Counted from the first letter of the stretch, positions 1 through 12,539 are shown. The stretch is 64,000 bases of DNA from Hydractinia symbiolongicarpus (GCF_029227915.1 NC_079886.1:10623501-10687500); one strand, 5' to 3'. The notes: a model not told the origin generated them from the sequence alone. Translations and numbers: made by a program.

Positions 1-906
1 AAAGTTTATATTAACTACAATATCATTAGCTAACCAGTATATTTGGCCAGCTGGTAAAATATTTATATTTCTTTCTTTTTTGTTTAACCTTTCTTAAATA
101 TTTGTGAGTTTTATGTTAAATTATACTCTTTGTTTAGTTTGAACCTTCCCTCATGTACTTTGTACTTGTTGAATGTTACAAATACATCTCAATCTGGTAA
201 AAAGTGTTGGTTATATTAAAAACCTGATGTTGTGATTGTGCATTTGGAAAATACACATGCATTTTAGTAGATTGAAAATATAAACAACAGACTACAGTAA
301 TATAGGAAATTCCTTAAAAGAGATATTCACTTAAAATTGGCGAAATTTCAAAGCTCTGGTCAAATGATAAAGCCGTTTTTATCCGAACTTAAAACTAAAA
401 CTTTCACCAAACCTAAAATATATTTACCTACAATCATTGGTTGTGATAGAAAAATAGGCCACTCAGGTACTTGTGGTGGCGGTTTTCGAAATTAGCTGTC
501 TTGTCTACAGCCAAGATTCGGTGTACGATCTTTATAGAGAATGTGACTAGCAAATTTTTAACGCTGTGTGCTTGGCCTACGTGCGTGCAAACGCAGCGAC
601 TTTGCAGCCTATCGGCTGCAAAGCATTGGCTGTTTGACACTTTTTTCCATATTTAATATGAGGGAAAAACTGCATTAATCTCAATATTTTTGTCTAAGAT
701 TGTAGCTAAGTTTTATATTTGGATGGCTGGCTATTAGCTGCTGTAGGTAATGTAAGCTTAAACTAACATCTCCACTACGGCTAACCTAATGTGTTCGGCT
801 ATTATCTCCCCTATAGATAATCATAGTAGTCTTTGTTAAGAATATAGCTATAAATTGTTTGAATCGAGCAGAATGAAGTATTGAAGATGATTTTTGCGAA
901 ACATTA
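1..906. other. Intergenic, no gene recognised
   Basis: Only short open frames on both strands that overlap each other and show no domain, signal peptide or splice context. AT-rich with no clear repeat structure. Confidence 0.5.
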
Positions 907-1514
907 CAGTTAACTCCCAGTAACTCGAACCTCCAAGGGACCAGGAAAAGCAGTTCGATTTAACGATTGTTCGACTTAAGCGAAGCTCTCGTTAACTCGA
1001 ACTTAGACAAAAATGAGATATTAGTTCGAGTTGGGCAATTTTTTCTTCAGCCTCTATAAAATGTTACAATCTAGTAAGTTTTTTTTAAGAAATTTGGTAT
1101 GTCGGTTTGACTTAACCTTGTTGATAGTTCTTGTTCAACAACTCGACTTATTAGGTTGATGTATTTGTAAACACAGGCTCCGTTTTCACCAAACAATATA
1201 TACTCCCGGAGTAACTCCTGAGCTTGACACACACCATTAGATTGTAAGCGAATTGTCTGAAGCATCGTCAACTGTGTCTTCTTCTGCAGGATGTTTTTCA
1301 TTAAAGACGTTAATAAGATTCGAGTTATCCGAAGAAATTAACATAAGGTTGATTAAAAAATGGTTCGAGAAAACATATGTTCGAGTTATCCAGGACTCGA
1401 GTTAACGAGTAGTTTTTATAAGAAACTATTCAGAAATGTCCAAGCAACCGTAAAAACAGTTCGAGCTAATAAAAGTTCGAGTTAACCGGTGTTCGAGTTA
1501 CCGGGTGTCTACTA
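907..1514 (-). mobile_element. Deleted Tigger/pogo-type DNA transposon
   Basis: The left end begins CAGTTAACTCCCAGTAACTC, preceded by TA. The right end read on the other strand is TAGTAGACACCCGGTAACTC, so the two termini form an imperfect inverted repeat of about 24 bp. Further copies of a TTCGAGTTA-type motif lie just inside both ends. TA target choice and CAG termini are typical of pogo/Tigger elements. The interior keeps only a minus-strand open frame (1071-1301) ending RLSQTDIPNFLKK, which resembles the C-terminal tail of Tigger transposases. The helix-turn-helix and DDE parts are gone, so this copy is non-autonomous. The right-hand TA duplication is not preserved exactly. Confidence 0.75.
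1071..1301 (-). pseudogene. Tigger transposase C-terminal remnant
   Basis: A 76-codon open frame inside the 907-1514 element. Its last residues (TDIPNFLKK) parallel the end of the better preserved transposase remnant at 22587-23165 (KDITDFFK). The frame is on the minus strand relative to the element ends shown. It is too short to encode an active transposase, which normally has about 450-550 residues, and none of the DNA-binding or catalytic segments is present. Confidence 0.45.
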
Positions 1515-4500
1515 AAAAAGTAACTAAAATTTTAAGGATATTATGTATAGTTTTTTCGCATTTTGTGTAAATTTACATGGAAAAGGACAGCTTGCAACAT
1601 GATGTGATTTTTGTTTGTGTTAAATATTACGACTTAGATGTTTTATTTTTGTCATTTCGTGTTGAACCTTTGCGAGAAAGTATAGGATCTAATGTTCCAA
1701 ATTTGAAAATTCTTATATTGCAAATTTATGCCGGTTCTGACAATTTGGGCAAGTACTGTGCAGGAGAGGAAGGTATGGTTGTTCTTATATTGCATACATT
1801 ACATAAATTTGTTGTAATATGTGTAATATATGTGTTATTGTTTTTGAATTATGTGGAAAGTATATGCAAGTATACCGAAAGAACTAATTTTCGTACCTTG
1901 TGAGCCCTTTCTTTATATTTGGTATAAATTGCATGCGATTTATTGTCTGAAATTTTTTGCAGGAAGAAAATTCTGAAGTTTCGTTTTTTTCTCAAAATCT
2001 TCAAATTAAAATTCACGAATTATTAATGTTTTTTTTGCAAAATCTGAAATTTCCACAAGGTCATGACTTTTACAAATCGCCAAATTTTGTTCGTACGAAA
2101 TTTTGTGTGTAAATTTAATGTGGTTCAAACTGCGATTTTTGACAAAGTAAGGATTATTTGAGTAATCATCCAACATGGCGAAAGAATTGATGTTTTGTAG
2201 AATTAGATTCTAAACTTGCACTGGACTAAATAACACATTTCAATTTAATAGATTTTATTACATATTCTGGAAATTCTGTGATAAACTTTATTTTGTATAA
2301 ATTAATATGCAGGAATAGCATTTTTAGTGACTAAATCTTATGTATGGTATGAGAAATACAAAGGTTCCAAGGGCATGGAGCTAGTCTACAGACATAAAGC
2401 GTCTCTTAAATTTTGTATTTAGAATCGACAATGTTCGAAAATATCTGTAAGCTGCTTTTTTAAATTTTAGCTCATTAGGAATTTGAATATTACTGCATAA
2501 AAAAAGTATTTTTTCCAAAGCAAGCCTTAGATGATTTTAGTTTGGAAGTGGTGCGGTAGTATTGAGTTGAGGTTTGTAGGTCGCTTTTTGATCTTTTTGT
2601 TTTATTTTTATTTTTGTAGTGTTTGTTTCCTATATATTAAGAAATATATTGTGACGCTATAATGATATATAAATCTCAAACAAACTAATTTGATCTTGGC
2701 TGCAAATGTAGATATTGTGGGAGCATCCTAAAGTTATCCAGATAGGTAGCTGGCCTTATTCATTATATTTAGCTCTTTTACCTCCCTGGCTAAAAAGTGA
2801 AAGTAGCCAAATACAGTTTGGTTGCAACAAATTTATTAATTTATAGTTCTTATGCTAAATGCAGCTAGGTCGTTACAACGTTTGGCAAAAGCTTGACAAA
2901 ACTCGAGTACTAATAGCCCTATTTTGTCTGTCGGCGCGAAATCCATAATTATCAGAAAATAATTGGAAAAACGGGGAGTTAGTTTATCCACACCCGGTCA
3001 CGTTTTTTACAGCTAGTGGAAGTATAACACCAAATACAGTTGGATGGAACAAAATTTTTAAATAGTAATATCAAATTTTAATATCGAATATATGATTCAT
3101 TAATTGTGATGCACTTATGTAACTACAACTTTTATTCCAATAAAAACTTGTGCAAAAGTTGACATACATCCCGCATACAGTAAGCTGTATTTTTTATTTA
3201 AACTGACTATAAACTTTGGAGCTGTAACTATAACTATATAAAATAGATTTATCGCTGTAAGTAAGCGGCACACTGCATTTACGACATACCGTATTCCTTT
3301 ACTAAAATCCACACCCTGATGTTTGGAACTGTTTACCTGTACTTAAGCGCTCAACCTGGCGTTCAACACCGAGTCACACTGTTACTCTTATTCAATACTA
3401 GCTTTAAACCAGGTGGTATGAAATAGTATATTTATTTAACACAACTTTTTGTTCTAGTGTGGCAACACGGTATAGCTTGACGTAAAAACTTTATAACTGA
3501 AATTGAAACAGAAGAGAAGAAAATGATAAAAAAAACTAAGGCGTGCATGAAATATTTGTAGGGTGTTGGAAAGTAATCTTAATATGCAGTGATTGTTGTT
3601 TTAATTTTATATATTTATGTCAACAATTTTTCATATCAATTTTATGAAAAAGTATTTGTGTTTATGAGAGCAAGGGTGAAAGATGGCGTAGTGAAAAACC
3701 TATCTGGTCCCCAGAGTTGCATTTTCAGTGCCTGGTGCAGAAGTAGTATTTCTAGCAAAAGATGTTTCATTGAGAATTAAAAAAAAACCGTCAACGGTAA
3801 GTAAATTTGGCCCCATAATATCCCTTGACTTTACTTTCACACAACCAAGTAGTTTTACAATTGACATTTTAAGGGAAACAGTATTTACCCCTTTTTTCCG
3901 CCCCTCTTCCCTTTCTTTGCTTCTTTTTGCTTCTTTTCGCTTCTTTTCGCTTCTATAAATTGCTAATGGAAAAAACGATTTTTTGATACGAAAATTTTTA
4001 TCGATCATATCTCACGAAATTGTTAAAAAAGCTTGTTAAAGTACAGTTAAAAATTTCTTTATTTCCTAACTACATATTCAAATAAAACTCATTATTAAAA
4101 TCACCTACCGATGAAGATCCCCATCACCGTTTACACGAAAAATATTGCAAAAAACTTGTCAAGAACCACTCCAAGAGATGAAAGAAACAGTAAAGAAGAA
4201 ACAAATAAAGCAAATAAAGTTAATAAGTAATTTTACCAAATTTTATTCGGAATTAGACAACACCGAATACATAAAGTGCTAGACCAACTTTAAAAGCTCA
4301 TAAGAACTTACTTAAAGTGAGACTTATTAATACCCAAGGCTCTGTATTTTACAAAATTGCTAGGTTTGTGAGTAACAAGCTGAAACAAATCGTTACAACC
4401 ACTACTAAATTATTCATAAATGTTTAGTGAATAAATTAAAGACAATTAATTCTGATATATATCACACCCAAATCTCGGTGTAGGTTACGGAAAATAGCAA

Positions 4501-5807
4501 AGTACGGCGTCTTTGTTACGTGTCAGTCGTAAAGAGTGAGCCAATGACATAATTTTTTAGGATTTACGTACAGGGCGCTTTGGTTACAATCATTAGTGCA
4601 ATAAATTCACACATAAAATTTGGTACTTATTACAAAATACCACCGGGTTTGTTTATAAAGGAGAACCGCCTCGACGTTGTTTGATATTGTTCTTACAGGT
4701 AGCTTAGCTACCCTATAGCTAGATTTAGGATTGTCCTAGCCTTTATTACTTAATACTCAGTAAAATAGTTTGAATATTAAACTCTTTGGCCCTGGCTAGC
4801 TAGACTAAGTATGAAAGGACAAGGCTGAGCTTTTTGGCTGGGTTAAAAGTCAAAACTTAAAAGGAAAAGTTTTTAAAATTATATTACACATATTTTTTAG
4901 TTTTCAAATTTCTCGCTTTTCTCGCTGGAAATTTTTAAGGTTTAAAAACCATGTCCCACAGTAACTTTTTCATCCTTATCCTAATGTCATATACATAAGC
5001 TATGCAACAACTTTTGCAGGAAAATAAAAACACATCAGAAAAAAAAGGTTGTTATTAAAATATTATAAATTAATTTCAAACCCATTAGTCCCTGCAGTCA
5101 TTTTGGTGTAAGCGGTGTGAAAAACTATGCTAAAACTATACTAAGTAAAAGTCCTATTACTTCAGTAAAAATTGAAATAATGACTTAAAACTTGGTATTA
5201 TATGTTTTTAGACCAGTTTGATGAAATGAACCCAAATATTTTTTTTTACTACTATCATAATTTCTGAGTTCCTGAATTTAGCCATTTTTGGAGATGCCGA
5301 TAAACTGTTTTTGACAGTATATCAATTTTGACAAGCCATGTGTACAGAAAACATTCAAAGTGATTCTCAGGATTAAAAATAATTCAAACAGATAAAATGT
5401 GTCCCAGGTTTAGGACCAAATACCTTATCCAGCTCAGAGAAAGTAGGAATGTGCTTCTAAAGCACAGTGCCATATACATAATCTAAATTTTATGCCGTAT
5501 AAATACAAAGTGATTAGAAAGTTATTTTTTTGTCCACCTGGATCTGAAACACGTTTACTTGCACTAATCGCTCAGCCTAGTGCCACTCACAATTAATTTT
5601 TGAATCTCCACAGGAACTTATTATGCAAAATGAAAAATGCTCAACTGTATTTGCTTTGCAGAAGTACCAATATGCTTCATCGTAAGTCCTGTGAATGTTG
5701 GTTTATGAAAAATATACTGTATCTTTAATGCAATAAGCACTCCACTTGATTTGTAACACATTACACTAAGTGTCCTCCATGTGACACAGTTTACCCTTTA
5801 CTGAGTC
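1515..5807. other. Intergenic, possible Helitron-like scrap near 2910
   Basis: No supported gene. A 108-codon open frame at 1577-1903 and overlapping frames at 3589-4008 lack domains and splice partners. The segment 2910-2945 (containing TAATAGCCCTATTTTGTCTG) matches the 5' part of the Helitron-like units described at 41581 and 46384, so it may be a 5' fragment of that family. A pyrimidine-rich run of a 10-bp unit (CTTCTTTTCG-like, about four copies) lies at about 3919-3954. Confidence 0.4.
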
Positions 5808-6568
5808 TTAACCCTATTCGGTCCGGGGGGGGGGGGGATTCCGCCCCCCCTGACGGTTTTTTTTTAATAACTCCTGATTGCTTTGTTATATGGCTATGAT
5901 ACTTACTGAGTTTCAACATTTATCTATTAGACACCTGCATGCTAATTTTTTAGGTCCCATACCTTTCAGAGGCTTTGATATTGGCCATTACTCGAAACTA
6001 CCCCTAAAAATCTCTATGAAATCCTTATAATGGGGAAAATATAATAACTCCTGTTAGGATTATCCTTAGAACTTGAAACTTGCAACACAACTTTGTTTCA
6101 TCAAGAAGAATCATTTTGAATAATTTGAACACGTGACTAATCTGATTTCCCGATTTTGTCGGATTTTACCCAAAAATCGGAAAAAAACGGATTCTCGGGC
6201 AATTTTTGGCAATTTTTCATCCGATCCATGTAAAAACCGGAAGATATGTTAAATAACTTTTATTTAGCTATCAGAAACTTCAAACAGAATGTAAAAATTC
6301 GCTCTAGAACAAAAGTAATTATATTTTAAGCAGATAGTGGCATTTTTAACAATTTTCAAGCTTTTGATGACGTCACAGAAAATGTGCTGACGCAAGCAAA
6401 TTTTTTTTGCCGCCATTTTGTTCCTTTTATGACGTACTATAAGTGTGCCAAGTTTGATTCAATTTGAACAACCTTATGAAAAGTTATTGAGGGGGGGGCG
6501 GAATCCGCCCCCCCCCCCCCCCCCCCGGTCATAGTATGTTCGAAAAACCCCGGACCGAATAGGGTTAA
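5808..6568 (+). mobile_element. TTAA-flanked (piggyBac-type) MITE, family 1, full copy
   Basis: The body is 5812-6564 between two TTAA tetranucleotides (5808-5811 and 6565-6568). The terminal inverted repeats are perfect over CCCTATTCGGTCCGGGG. Just inside the left end is a run of G followed by GATTCCGCCCCCCC; just inside the right end is GGGGGGGCGGAATCCGCC followed by a long C run. TTAA duplication with CCC-starting ends is the hallmark of piggyBac-superfamily elements. There is no coding capacity. Four other copies of this family lie in the window (about 12540-12856, 16795-17000, 42672-42979, 58571-59200), so it is an abundant non-autonomous family here. Confidence 0.88.
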
Positions 6569-9500
6569 CCTGGACAGAGACTTTGGGTCGTCCCGCTCCA
6601 AGCGAATATTACTTCTGGCTATCACTACTCTCCCAAATTTTGTTATTTCATAAAAGAAACCGTTAGGTTAAAATTTATTTATGAAAAATAGGTTCCCGTT
6701 CGATAAAAGAAACCTGAACATTTGCAGAAATTTATTTATGAAATACATGTTTCTGTTTGTTGCGACAACATATTTAACCAACATGCAATGCCTTACATAC
6801 CTATCTAGCTATATACTCAAGTCTTGAATGTTCACTGTTATGGGAAGTCCAAATAGCTAGCTAGCTATCTTTATTTAAAATAACAGAATGCCTTGAAAAA
6901 TCTTTTGTGTAGCTAGCTACATAAAAATAACATATTTAGGTAGCTTTTGTACTTTATCACGTCATTGTTTAATAACATGTTACATGGCATGGTACTAGCT
7001 AGCTTAAAATCACAAAATAAATATTATCCAGGTGCGACCATCTTTCATCATCAGACATCAGAAAGGCGTTTCTGTTCTTTACTTCTCATTATGGGCTACC
7101 TCAAATTCTTGTATATCTAATGAAAAAAAAATTACTTAAGGCTTCCTTAGTTCCATTTCAGTTTCAGCGCTGGCCAATATGACGGACAACGTCGAGGAAC
7201 CCTGGGTAATTTTGAAAAAATGTGGTTCTGCCTTATGATTTTCAGTTTTTTGCTGCTGATATCAGCATATTTTAGCCCTCGAGTGCCACACCTCCGTATA
7301 TATAGGAGTTAATTATCTTTAAGTTAGAGGATGTTGAATAACTAGTCAGTTTTCATATTGCAGATATTTATCCTTTTTCGTCGGAAATGGAGGTTTAGAA
7401 AGAGGTTGAGAGACGAATAAATGATCCGGAACTTCATATCAGCGTTAAAAAGGATAGCCTTAACTGACTTGCAAGAATATCAATGAGTTATATGAAGTTT
7501 AGAATGAAAACCAAATTCTATAAAGAAGCAGATGAATTGAGTATAGGAACATTAGCAACGCCGCAGAATTATGTGTGCCTCGTATAGAAGTTATAGAAGC
7601 GATATCAGTCTTCGACTTTTCTTTGCGACAATAATAATCTCTTAAGAAATTATACAAGTCACTCGACATCTCTTATAACTTGCAAGACAGACGATCTATG
7701 CATTTTGATGTTGTTACGCGGTGCAAATTTCTATAAGTTTTCCTATGCATGAAAAAGAGACCCCCTAACAGCGTCAGACGAGGCTCATCGCTAACCGTAC
7801 ATAAAAATTATTAAACAAACATAACGGCATCATTGTTAAGCAAAAGTTTCTCTTTCTTTAGTTTCAAGAATACAGTTTCTTTTGTTATCTTGGTGACATA
7901 TAGAGGTTAACTTTAAAATATAAGAACATAACATCAGTATTAATTAAGAGCAAGAACATGGTTATACGCGATATTCTAAGATAAATGAAACATCGCTTAA
8001 GTTAAAACAAAAATAATTTCATTAGTTCAAAGCAATTCAGGACGTAGTAAGGACGTAGTAAGGTCAAAGACAAAAGATCAAATTTTACTGTGTTTGTTTG
8101 CTTATAAATGAACGCCCTGCCGACTAGACGGATTAAAAATAAGAATATCTATTATTAAAGCGAGTCGTCTGTTCTAAATGCATACAACAGACATTCATCG
8201 ACATTGTTTATCCACGAATGCGCTATGGAATGAACCGCAGAACACGTGATTAAAAACCACGCGCTATTTAGCAAAGTTATACTTACCGCCTTATCTTTAA
8301 ATTAGCCTCCATATTAGCCAATCATTGAAAAAACACTAACCCTAAAAATTTAAAGAGGCTTAAAAAGCATAGTCATAAGTTTTTAAGATTCAACTTCTCT
8401 TTATGATAACTTTCAAAAATTATTGGTAAGAAATACAGGCTTTTAGAGAATTCTATATGCTTTACATGGCTTTGTATTTGCAAATAATCACACGATTCTT
8501 TGTTTTGTTCTAAGTTCAAAGAGTATTTTCAGGGTCTAGAATGCAAAAAAATAATTTTAGTTTTTAATAAAAAACATATTTTAGTGCCATCGTGTTCGGC
8601 ATGCCTTTTGTTTACTGTGCTGAATCTTGCCAAAATCCAATCATTTTTAGTTTGTGGATCAATTTTGGCGTAAAACAGTAAAAAGGTCTATAAGAATTAG
8701 GATATTAACATTACCATTACTTTTCTTAAACACTAAATATTTTTTTTTCTTCTACTTTTTCACGTATTAATTTTAAAAATTGTTCAGAAGCCATTTTGTG
8801 AATAGCTACATAGCAGACGAACATTTACCTTTTTTTCATTCCACGACGGGCGAAGCTGTAGGGAGAAAAGACAAAGTTACAAAGACAGAGAAAGATGGCG
8901 ATTGACATTACACTTTTTGAAAGACGACCAGTATAATAAATACAAAAACTATGGTGTAGTGTAACCGTTCATGGTGTAGAATATCAACACATTTTGAAAC
9001 AATTTTGCTACACTTTAAAAAAAAGCATAATGGATGACGCAAAAATGTGGTCAATCCCTTTTACAGGCATAGGGTCGGGCAGTACTTTTAGGCAGCACCA
9101 AACCTTGTCACCTTAACCCGAGGATGACTAGGAGCCGCCTTTACCCGAGGACGACCATGGTCGTGCACTCTCGTCAGACGATTGTACACGAAATTTTTGA
9201 TAACCGACCCTGATAACGGACCACAATTTTACAAACTTACCTTTCACCGATAGATGATTTCAGAATTTGTCATTTTATTACTTGTGGCTAGAATAATAAC
9301 GGAATCTAAAGCTACAGCTTAAATCTACTTGAGGGAATTTCCTATAATCAAACTGCCATTTGATATAAATTTCTAAAAGTTTAATTCTTTGTATAATTTA
9401 AGTGATTAAGGGGATTTCCCTGACTATATAAATTTTTTATTTGCATTTGTTTTTACTTCGTAACGTTTCGAAAACATTTGTTAAAACTGAAAACAATTAA

Positions 9501-10296
9501 GATTTCTGTGAACAGCTGATGTACTAAATAAATTATAACATCGTGTCATCAACAGTCATCTTCAAGTTCTCTCCTCCACACTGTATGTTTATAATGAATT
9601 CTTATCTTCCCTGCATCGTTAGTTCTTAAAGTTTTTTTAATGGGTTTGTTAACTAGATCAAATTCTTGTGAAAAAGTCTCTTTTGAAACCTTGGATAAAA
9701 TTGCGTCAAATGCATGCAGAAAGAAGAAAATAATGTTGTATGGGTTTTATTGACTTTCAATTTCAAATGGAAAAACGTAAAAAATTCATAGACGTTAAAC
9801 CAAATAATGCAACAATTATAAAAAGTAAATATAAAAATAAAGAAGGAAAATAGACTGAATACAAAAAATCATACCATGACAATATAAAAAGTAATAAACA
9901 GACAAATAATGAAGGAGATACACACCACATTACATGAACACCCATGAAGAAGTGTATTATTAACACAACTTGAACAATGAATAAATAAATTTAAAACATC
10001 ACATACACCTTTGAGGAAGAAATACAGCATATAGTGGAAAGAATATATAACATAAATACTCAACTAAAAGTATTATATAGATATAACACAAAGAGATGAA
10101 AACCAAAGGCCCCTCTCAGGGCTGTGAGACATAATCATAGCGAAACACCTATGAAACCTATGAAAACAGTTGTAAAAATTTATCGGACAAGTTATCACTC
10201 ATATTACAAAGACTATTATTTTATTTTTCTGCAGCCCAAATTATACTTAGTTTTAAACTATTTTATACTTAGATTTTGTACTTAGTGTCATTGCCA
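6569..10296. other. Intergenic, no gene recognised
   Basis: No coding region with recognisable product. Scattered CTAGCTAGCTA runs occur at about 6855-6870, 6908-6920 and 6992-7003, and a 12-bp direct duplication (GACGTAGTAAGG) lies near 8041-8064. The open frames at 9763-10063 are hydrophobic because of AT-rich composition and have no supporting context. Confidence 0.45.
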
Positions 10297-10304
10297 AAGA
10301 TACC

Positions 10305-10377
10305 CAACCTCGTTCCCAGGGCATTTTGCCTTCGCAATAACGGCTCAGGGGCCACAACACCCTGGGGACGTTGTTGG
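10305..10377. mobile_element. 73-bp mini-MITE with 8-bp target duplication
   Basis: The element starts CAACCTCGTTCCCAGGG and its far end read on the other strand is CCAACAACGTCCCCAGGG, an imperfect inverted repeat of about 17 bp. It is flanked by identical 8-bp direct repeats AAGATACC (10297-10304 and 10378-10385), which marks it as an insertion. An 8-bp duplication is usual for hAT-like elements, but the superfamily cannot be fixed from so short a sequence. Related single ends occur at about 32706-32721 and, inverted, at about 60700-60717. Confidence 0.7.
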
Positions 10378-10385
10378 AAGATACC

Positions 10386-12043
10386 CACGCTTAGATAAAT
10401 TAAAAATAGTAAGTTTCGTGTACTCATGTTTATAAACATAACAGGTAAGTTAAATTTTTGAAAAGCGTATATTTATATTTCAGTTTTGCTAATAAGGGTT
10501 TTTTGAAATGGATAGAAAATGTCTTTCGTTGTCACGTTCTGCAGTTTGGATTACTTGCTTTATCTTCATAGACCTTCTGAAAGGTCATGTTTAAGGAATG
10601 ATAAACCATTCGTAATAAAACATTACAATTCCAAACTTACACTATTATTTTGGTAACATTGTTTTTCACAAATAGCCAATGATATTTGAGTATTTTGACC
10701 TACTACATTATTTCACCAATCGACAGTAAAAATAAAAAACAACATGGAGTTTTATTAGGGATTGTATGAAACAAGAACAGCGACTACCTGCAATGACGTT
10801 GTCAATATTTTTTTATGAAAATCCGTCAAATGAATTAACTTGGGCATTTTTAAGCCCGTCCTATATTATCACCGGAACTTTCTCCGCCAGCCCGTATTCT
10901 GCTACCCTGAAAATTTGGTCACCCGCCATTTAGGGTAGCATCTAACGCCGGTTTATAGTTGACCAATTAACAAAGAGAAAAAAACGCTTCAATCGCTATC
11001 GTATATTTTCAATCTTTTTGATTTTTCAATCTAGAGTAACAATACTGTTATCATTCGTTTACAAGTGTGCAGCATCTGACTCCACCTATAATTGTAATAC
11101 ATCACCATCGTCTCTTTCGTTATTGTCATCATCATCATCATCATCATCATTTGTTGTCGTAGTGATACCATTTTGTTTAACCCCTGGACATTTTCGCCAA
11201 CAAAACGTCGCAAAGCCTTGTTTAAGGACTTTTTGAAATTGGAAAGGGAAATGAAAGTGTAAAATTTATGCAGGATAAATCACAGGGGCGTATATTAGGT
11301 GCGCCCCTGTAGTATATTCATCCTGGATAAATTTTACGCTTTCTAACGCCGCTTTCAGTCAAGAATCACGCTTACTCCGCCGGTTCCCAATCTTTTCAAT
11401 GTAGTGCTTTTATAATCCTATGGTTTACCGTGCTGTCTACTACGACTCTGATTGTACTCGATGTACCTGAAACTTCACCAAGTATTTCCTTCATACCTGT
11501 AGAAAATAAACAAAATTCCTGTTAAATGACATTACCATTAGAATGCAATTCTTTTTTCAGTCATACTTTGTAATAAGATACCTTGAAAAGGCTTCTAATG
11601 GATGTATCTTTGTAGTATCACATATTTCACTTTATTATATTAGAACTATATAATACTACCTCAAAATATACTCTTACGGGTCACGCTGGTACTGTCTTAA
11701 CAGAACCTCAATTTGGATAAACCATACATAATAATATAATTGATTCCTTATCAGTGGGTAAATACGTACTTGGAATGTTTGAAATTACTTCCAAACCTTT
11801 TCGTAGCAATCGATGCTGATTAAAACTTACATTAGAAACATGTCATAGAAATGTCTCAAGCTACAAAGTGATGGGAGTTAAATATGCTGACGTCTGCGGT
11901 TTCTTCGCTATTCAGCATACGATCATTTTAGCATTGAAAAGGAAATTTGAAGAAGATTCAAATTTATAGACATATAAAGCGATGATTAAAAATAGTTAAA
12001 AGTTATTAACGAGTATTATCTGAATAATAGTTGTATTTGTTCG
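10386..12043. other. Intergenic, with hairpin and TCA microsatellite
   Basis: No supported gene. It contains a (TCA)n microsatellite at about 11125-11151 and the long inverted repeat at 11254-11342, listed separately. The open frames across 11018-11236 are read through the microsatellite on both strands. Confidence 0.45.
11254..11342. repeat. 89-bp near-perfect inverted repeat (hairpin)
   Basis: The left arm starts AAAGTGTAAAATTTATGCAG and the right arm read in reverse complement starts AAAGCGTAAAATTTATCCAG. Both arms end in CAGGGGCG around a loop of about 11 bases. The arms pair over almost their full length, with a 4-base indel and a few mismatches. This could be a fold-back MITE or a transcribed hairpin precursor; no coding potential is visible. 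Confidence 0.7.
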
Positions 12044-12247
12044 ACATCTCCCGCTACATCTCCCGCTACATCCCCGCTACATCCCCGCTACATCTCCCGC
12101 TACATCCCCGCTACATCCCCGCTACATTCCCCGCTACATCCCCCGCCACATCCCCAGCTACATTCCCCGCTACATCCCCCGCTACATCCCCCGCTACATC
12201 CCCGCTACATCCCCGCTACACCCCCCACTACATCCCCCGCTACATCC
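12044..12247. repeat. Minisatellite of an 11-12 bp CCCCGCTACATC unit
   Basis: About 200 bp built from variants of CCCGCTACATC with one to four C at the start of each unit. Read on the minus strand the unit is TGTAGCGGGGGA and continues directly from the frame of the adjacent cysteine-rich fragment, where it encodes Cys-Ser-Gly-Gly. The array therefore probably expanded from coding sequence. The open frame on the plus strand (SRYIPATSP-like) is just the repeat translated. Confidence 0.85.
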
Positions 12248-12406
12248 ACAAGACTCCGCGCATGAAAGATCGCTTTTCATGCATTTACGTCTATTGCCAC
12301 ATTTGGTCGTGCAGTTGCATTCTTTACAAGCTGTTGATAAAATATGTCTAATAACATCGAGGAGAACATTTGTTACGGATTTGCTTAAAGAAGAGGGCAA
12401 AATCAA
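12194..12406 (-). pseudogene. Cysteine-rich CXC-like domain fragment
   Basis: The open frame contains CKECNCTTKCGNRRKC followed by MKSDLSCAESCGC, a cysteine spacing like the CXC (tesmin/TSO1-like) zinc-binding motifs found in some DNA-binding proteins and in proteins encoded by transposons. There is no ATG at its start and no flanking exon was found, so it is best read as a broken piece of a mobile-element gene. At its C-terminal end it runs straight into the 12-bp minisatellite as CSGGCSGG repeats. The family assignment rests on cysteine spacing only. Confidence 0.4.
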
Positions 12407-12539
12407 AAAAGAAAACGGTCAAGATTAAAGATTCGTATTTTTTTATAAAACGAGGGCAATGTGGAGTAGACTGAATATATAATCTTTTATAAAGGGATTT
12501 TTTTCGTCCGCTATTTTAAAAAATTTGTTGGTAGAAATG

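Noticed and set aside
1577-1903. 108-codon frame with a possible donor near 1772
   Set aside because: No domain, no compositional signal, and no downstream acceptor gives a continuing frame with the right phase.
3589-4008. Overlapping frames on both strands, one Lys/Arg/Glu-rich
   Set aside because: The charged stretch comes from a CTTCTTTTCG-type simple repeat at about 3919-3954; no supporting features.
12031-12351. Plus-strand frame rich in Pro, Ala, Thr and Ser that looks like a repetitive structural protein
   Set aside because: It is the 11-12 bp minisatellite read in one frame; there is no signal peptide or splice context.
12194-12406. Intact CXC transcription factor gene
   Set aside because: Only one cysteine-rich motif, no ATG, no flanking exons, and the frame decays into a minisatellite; kept only as a fragment.
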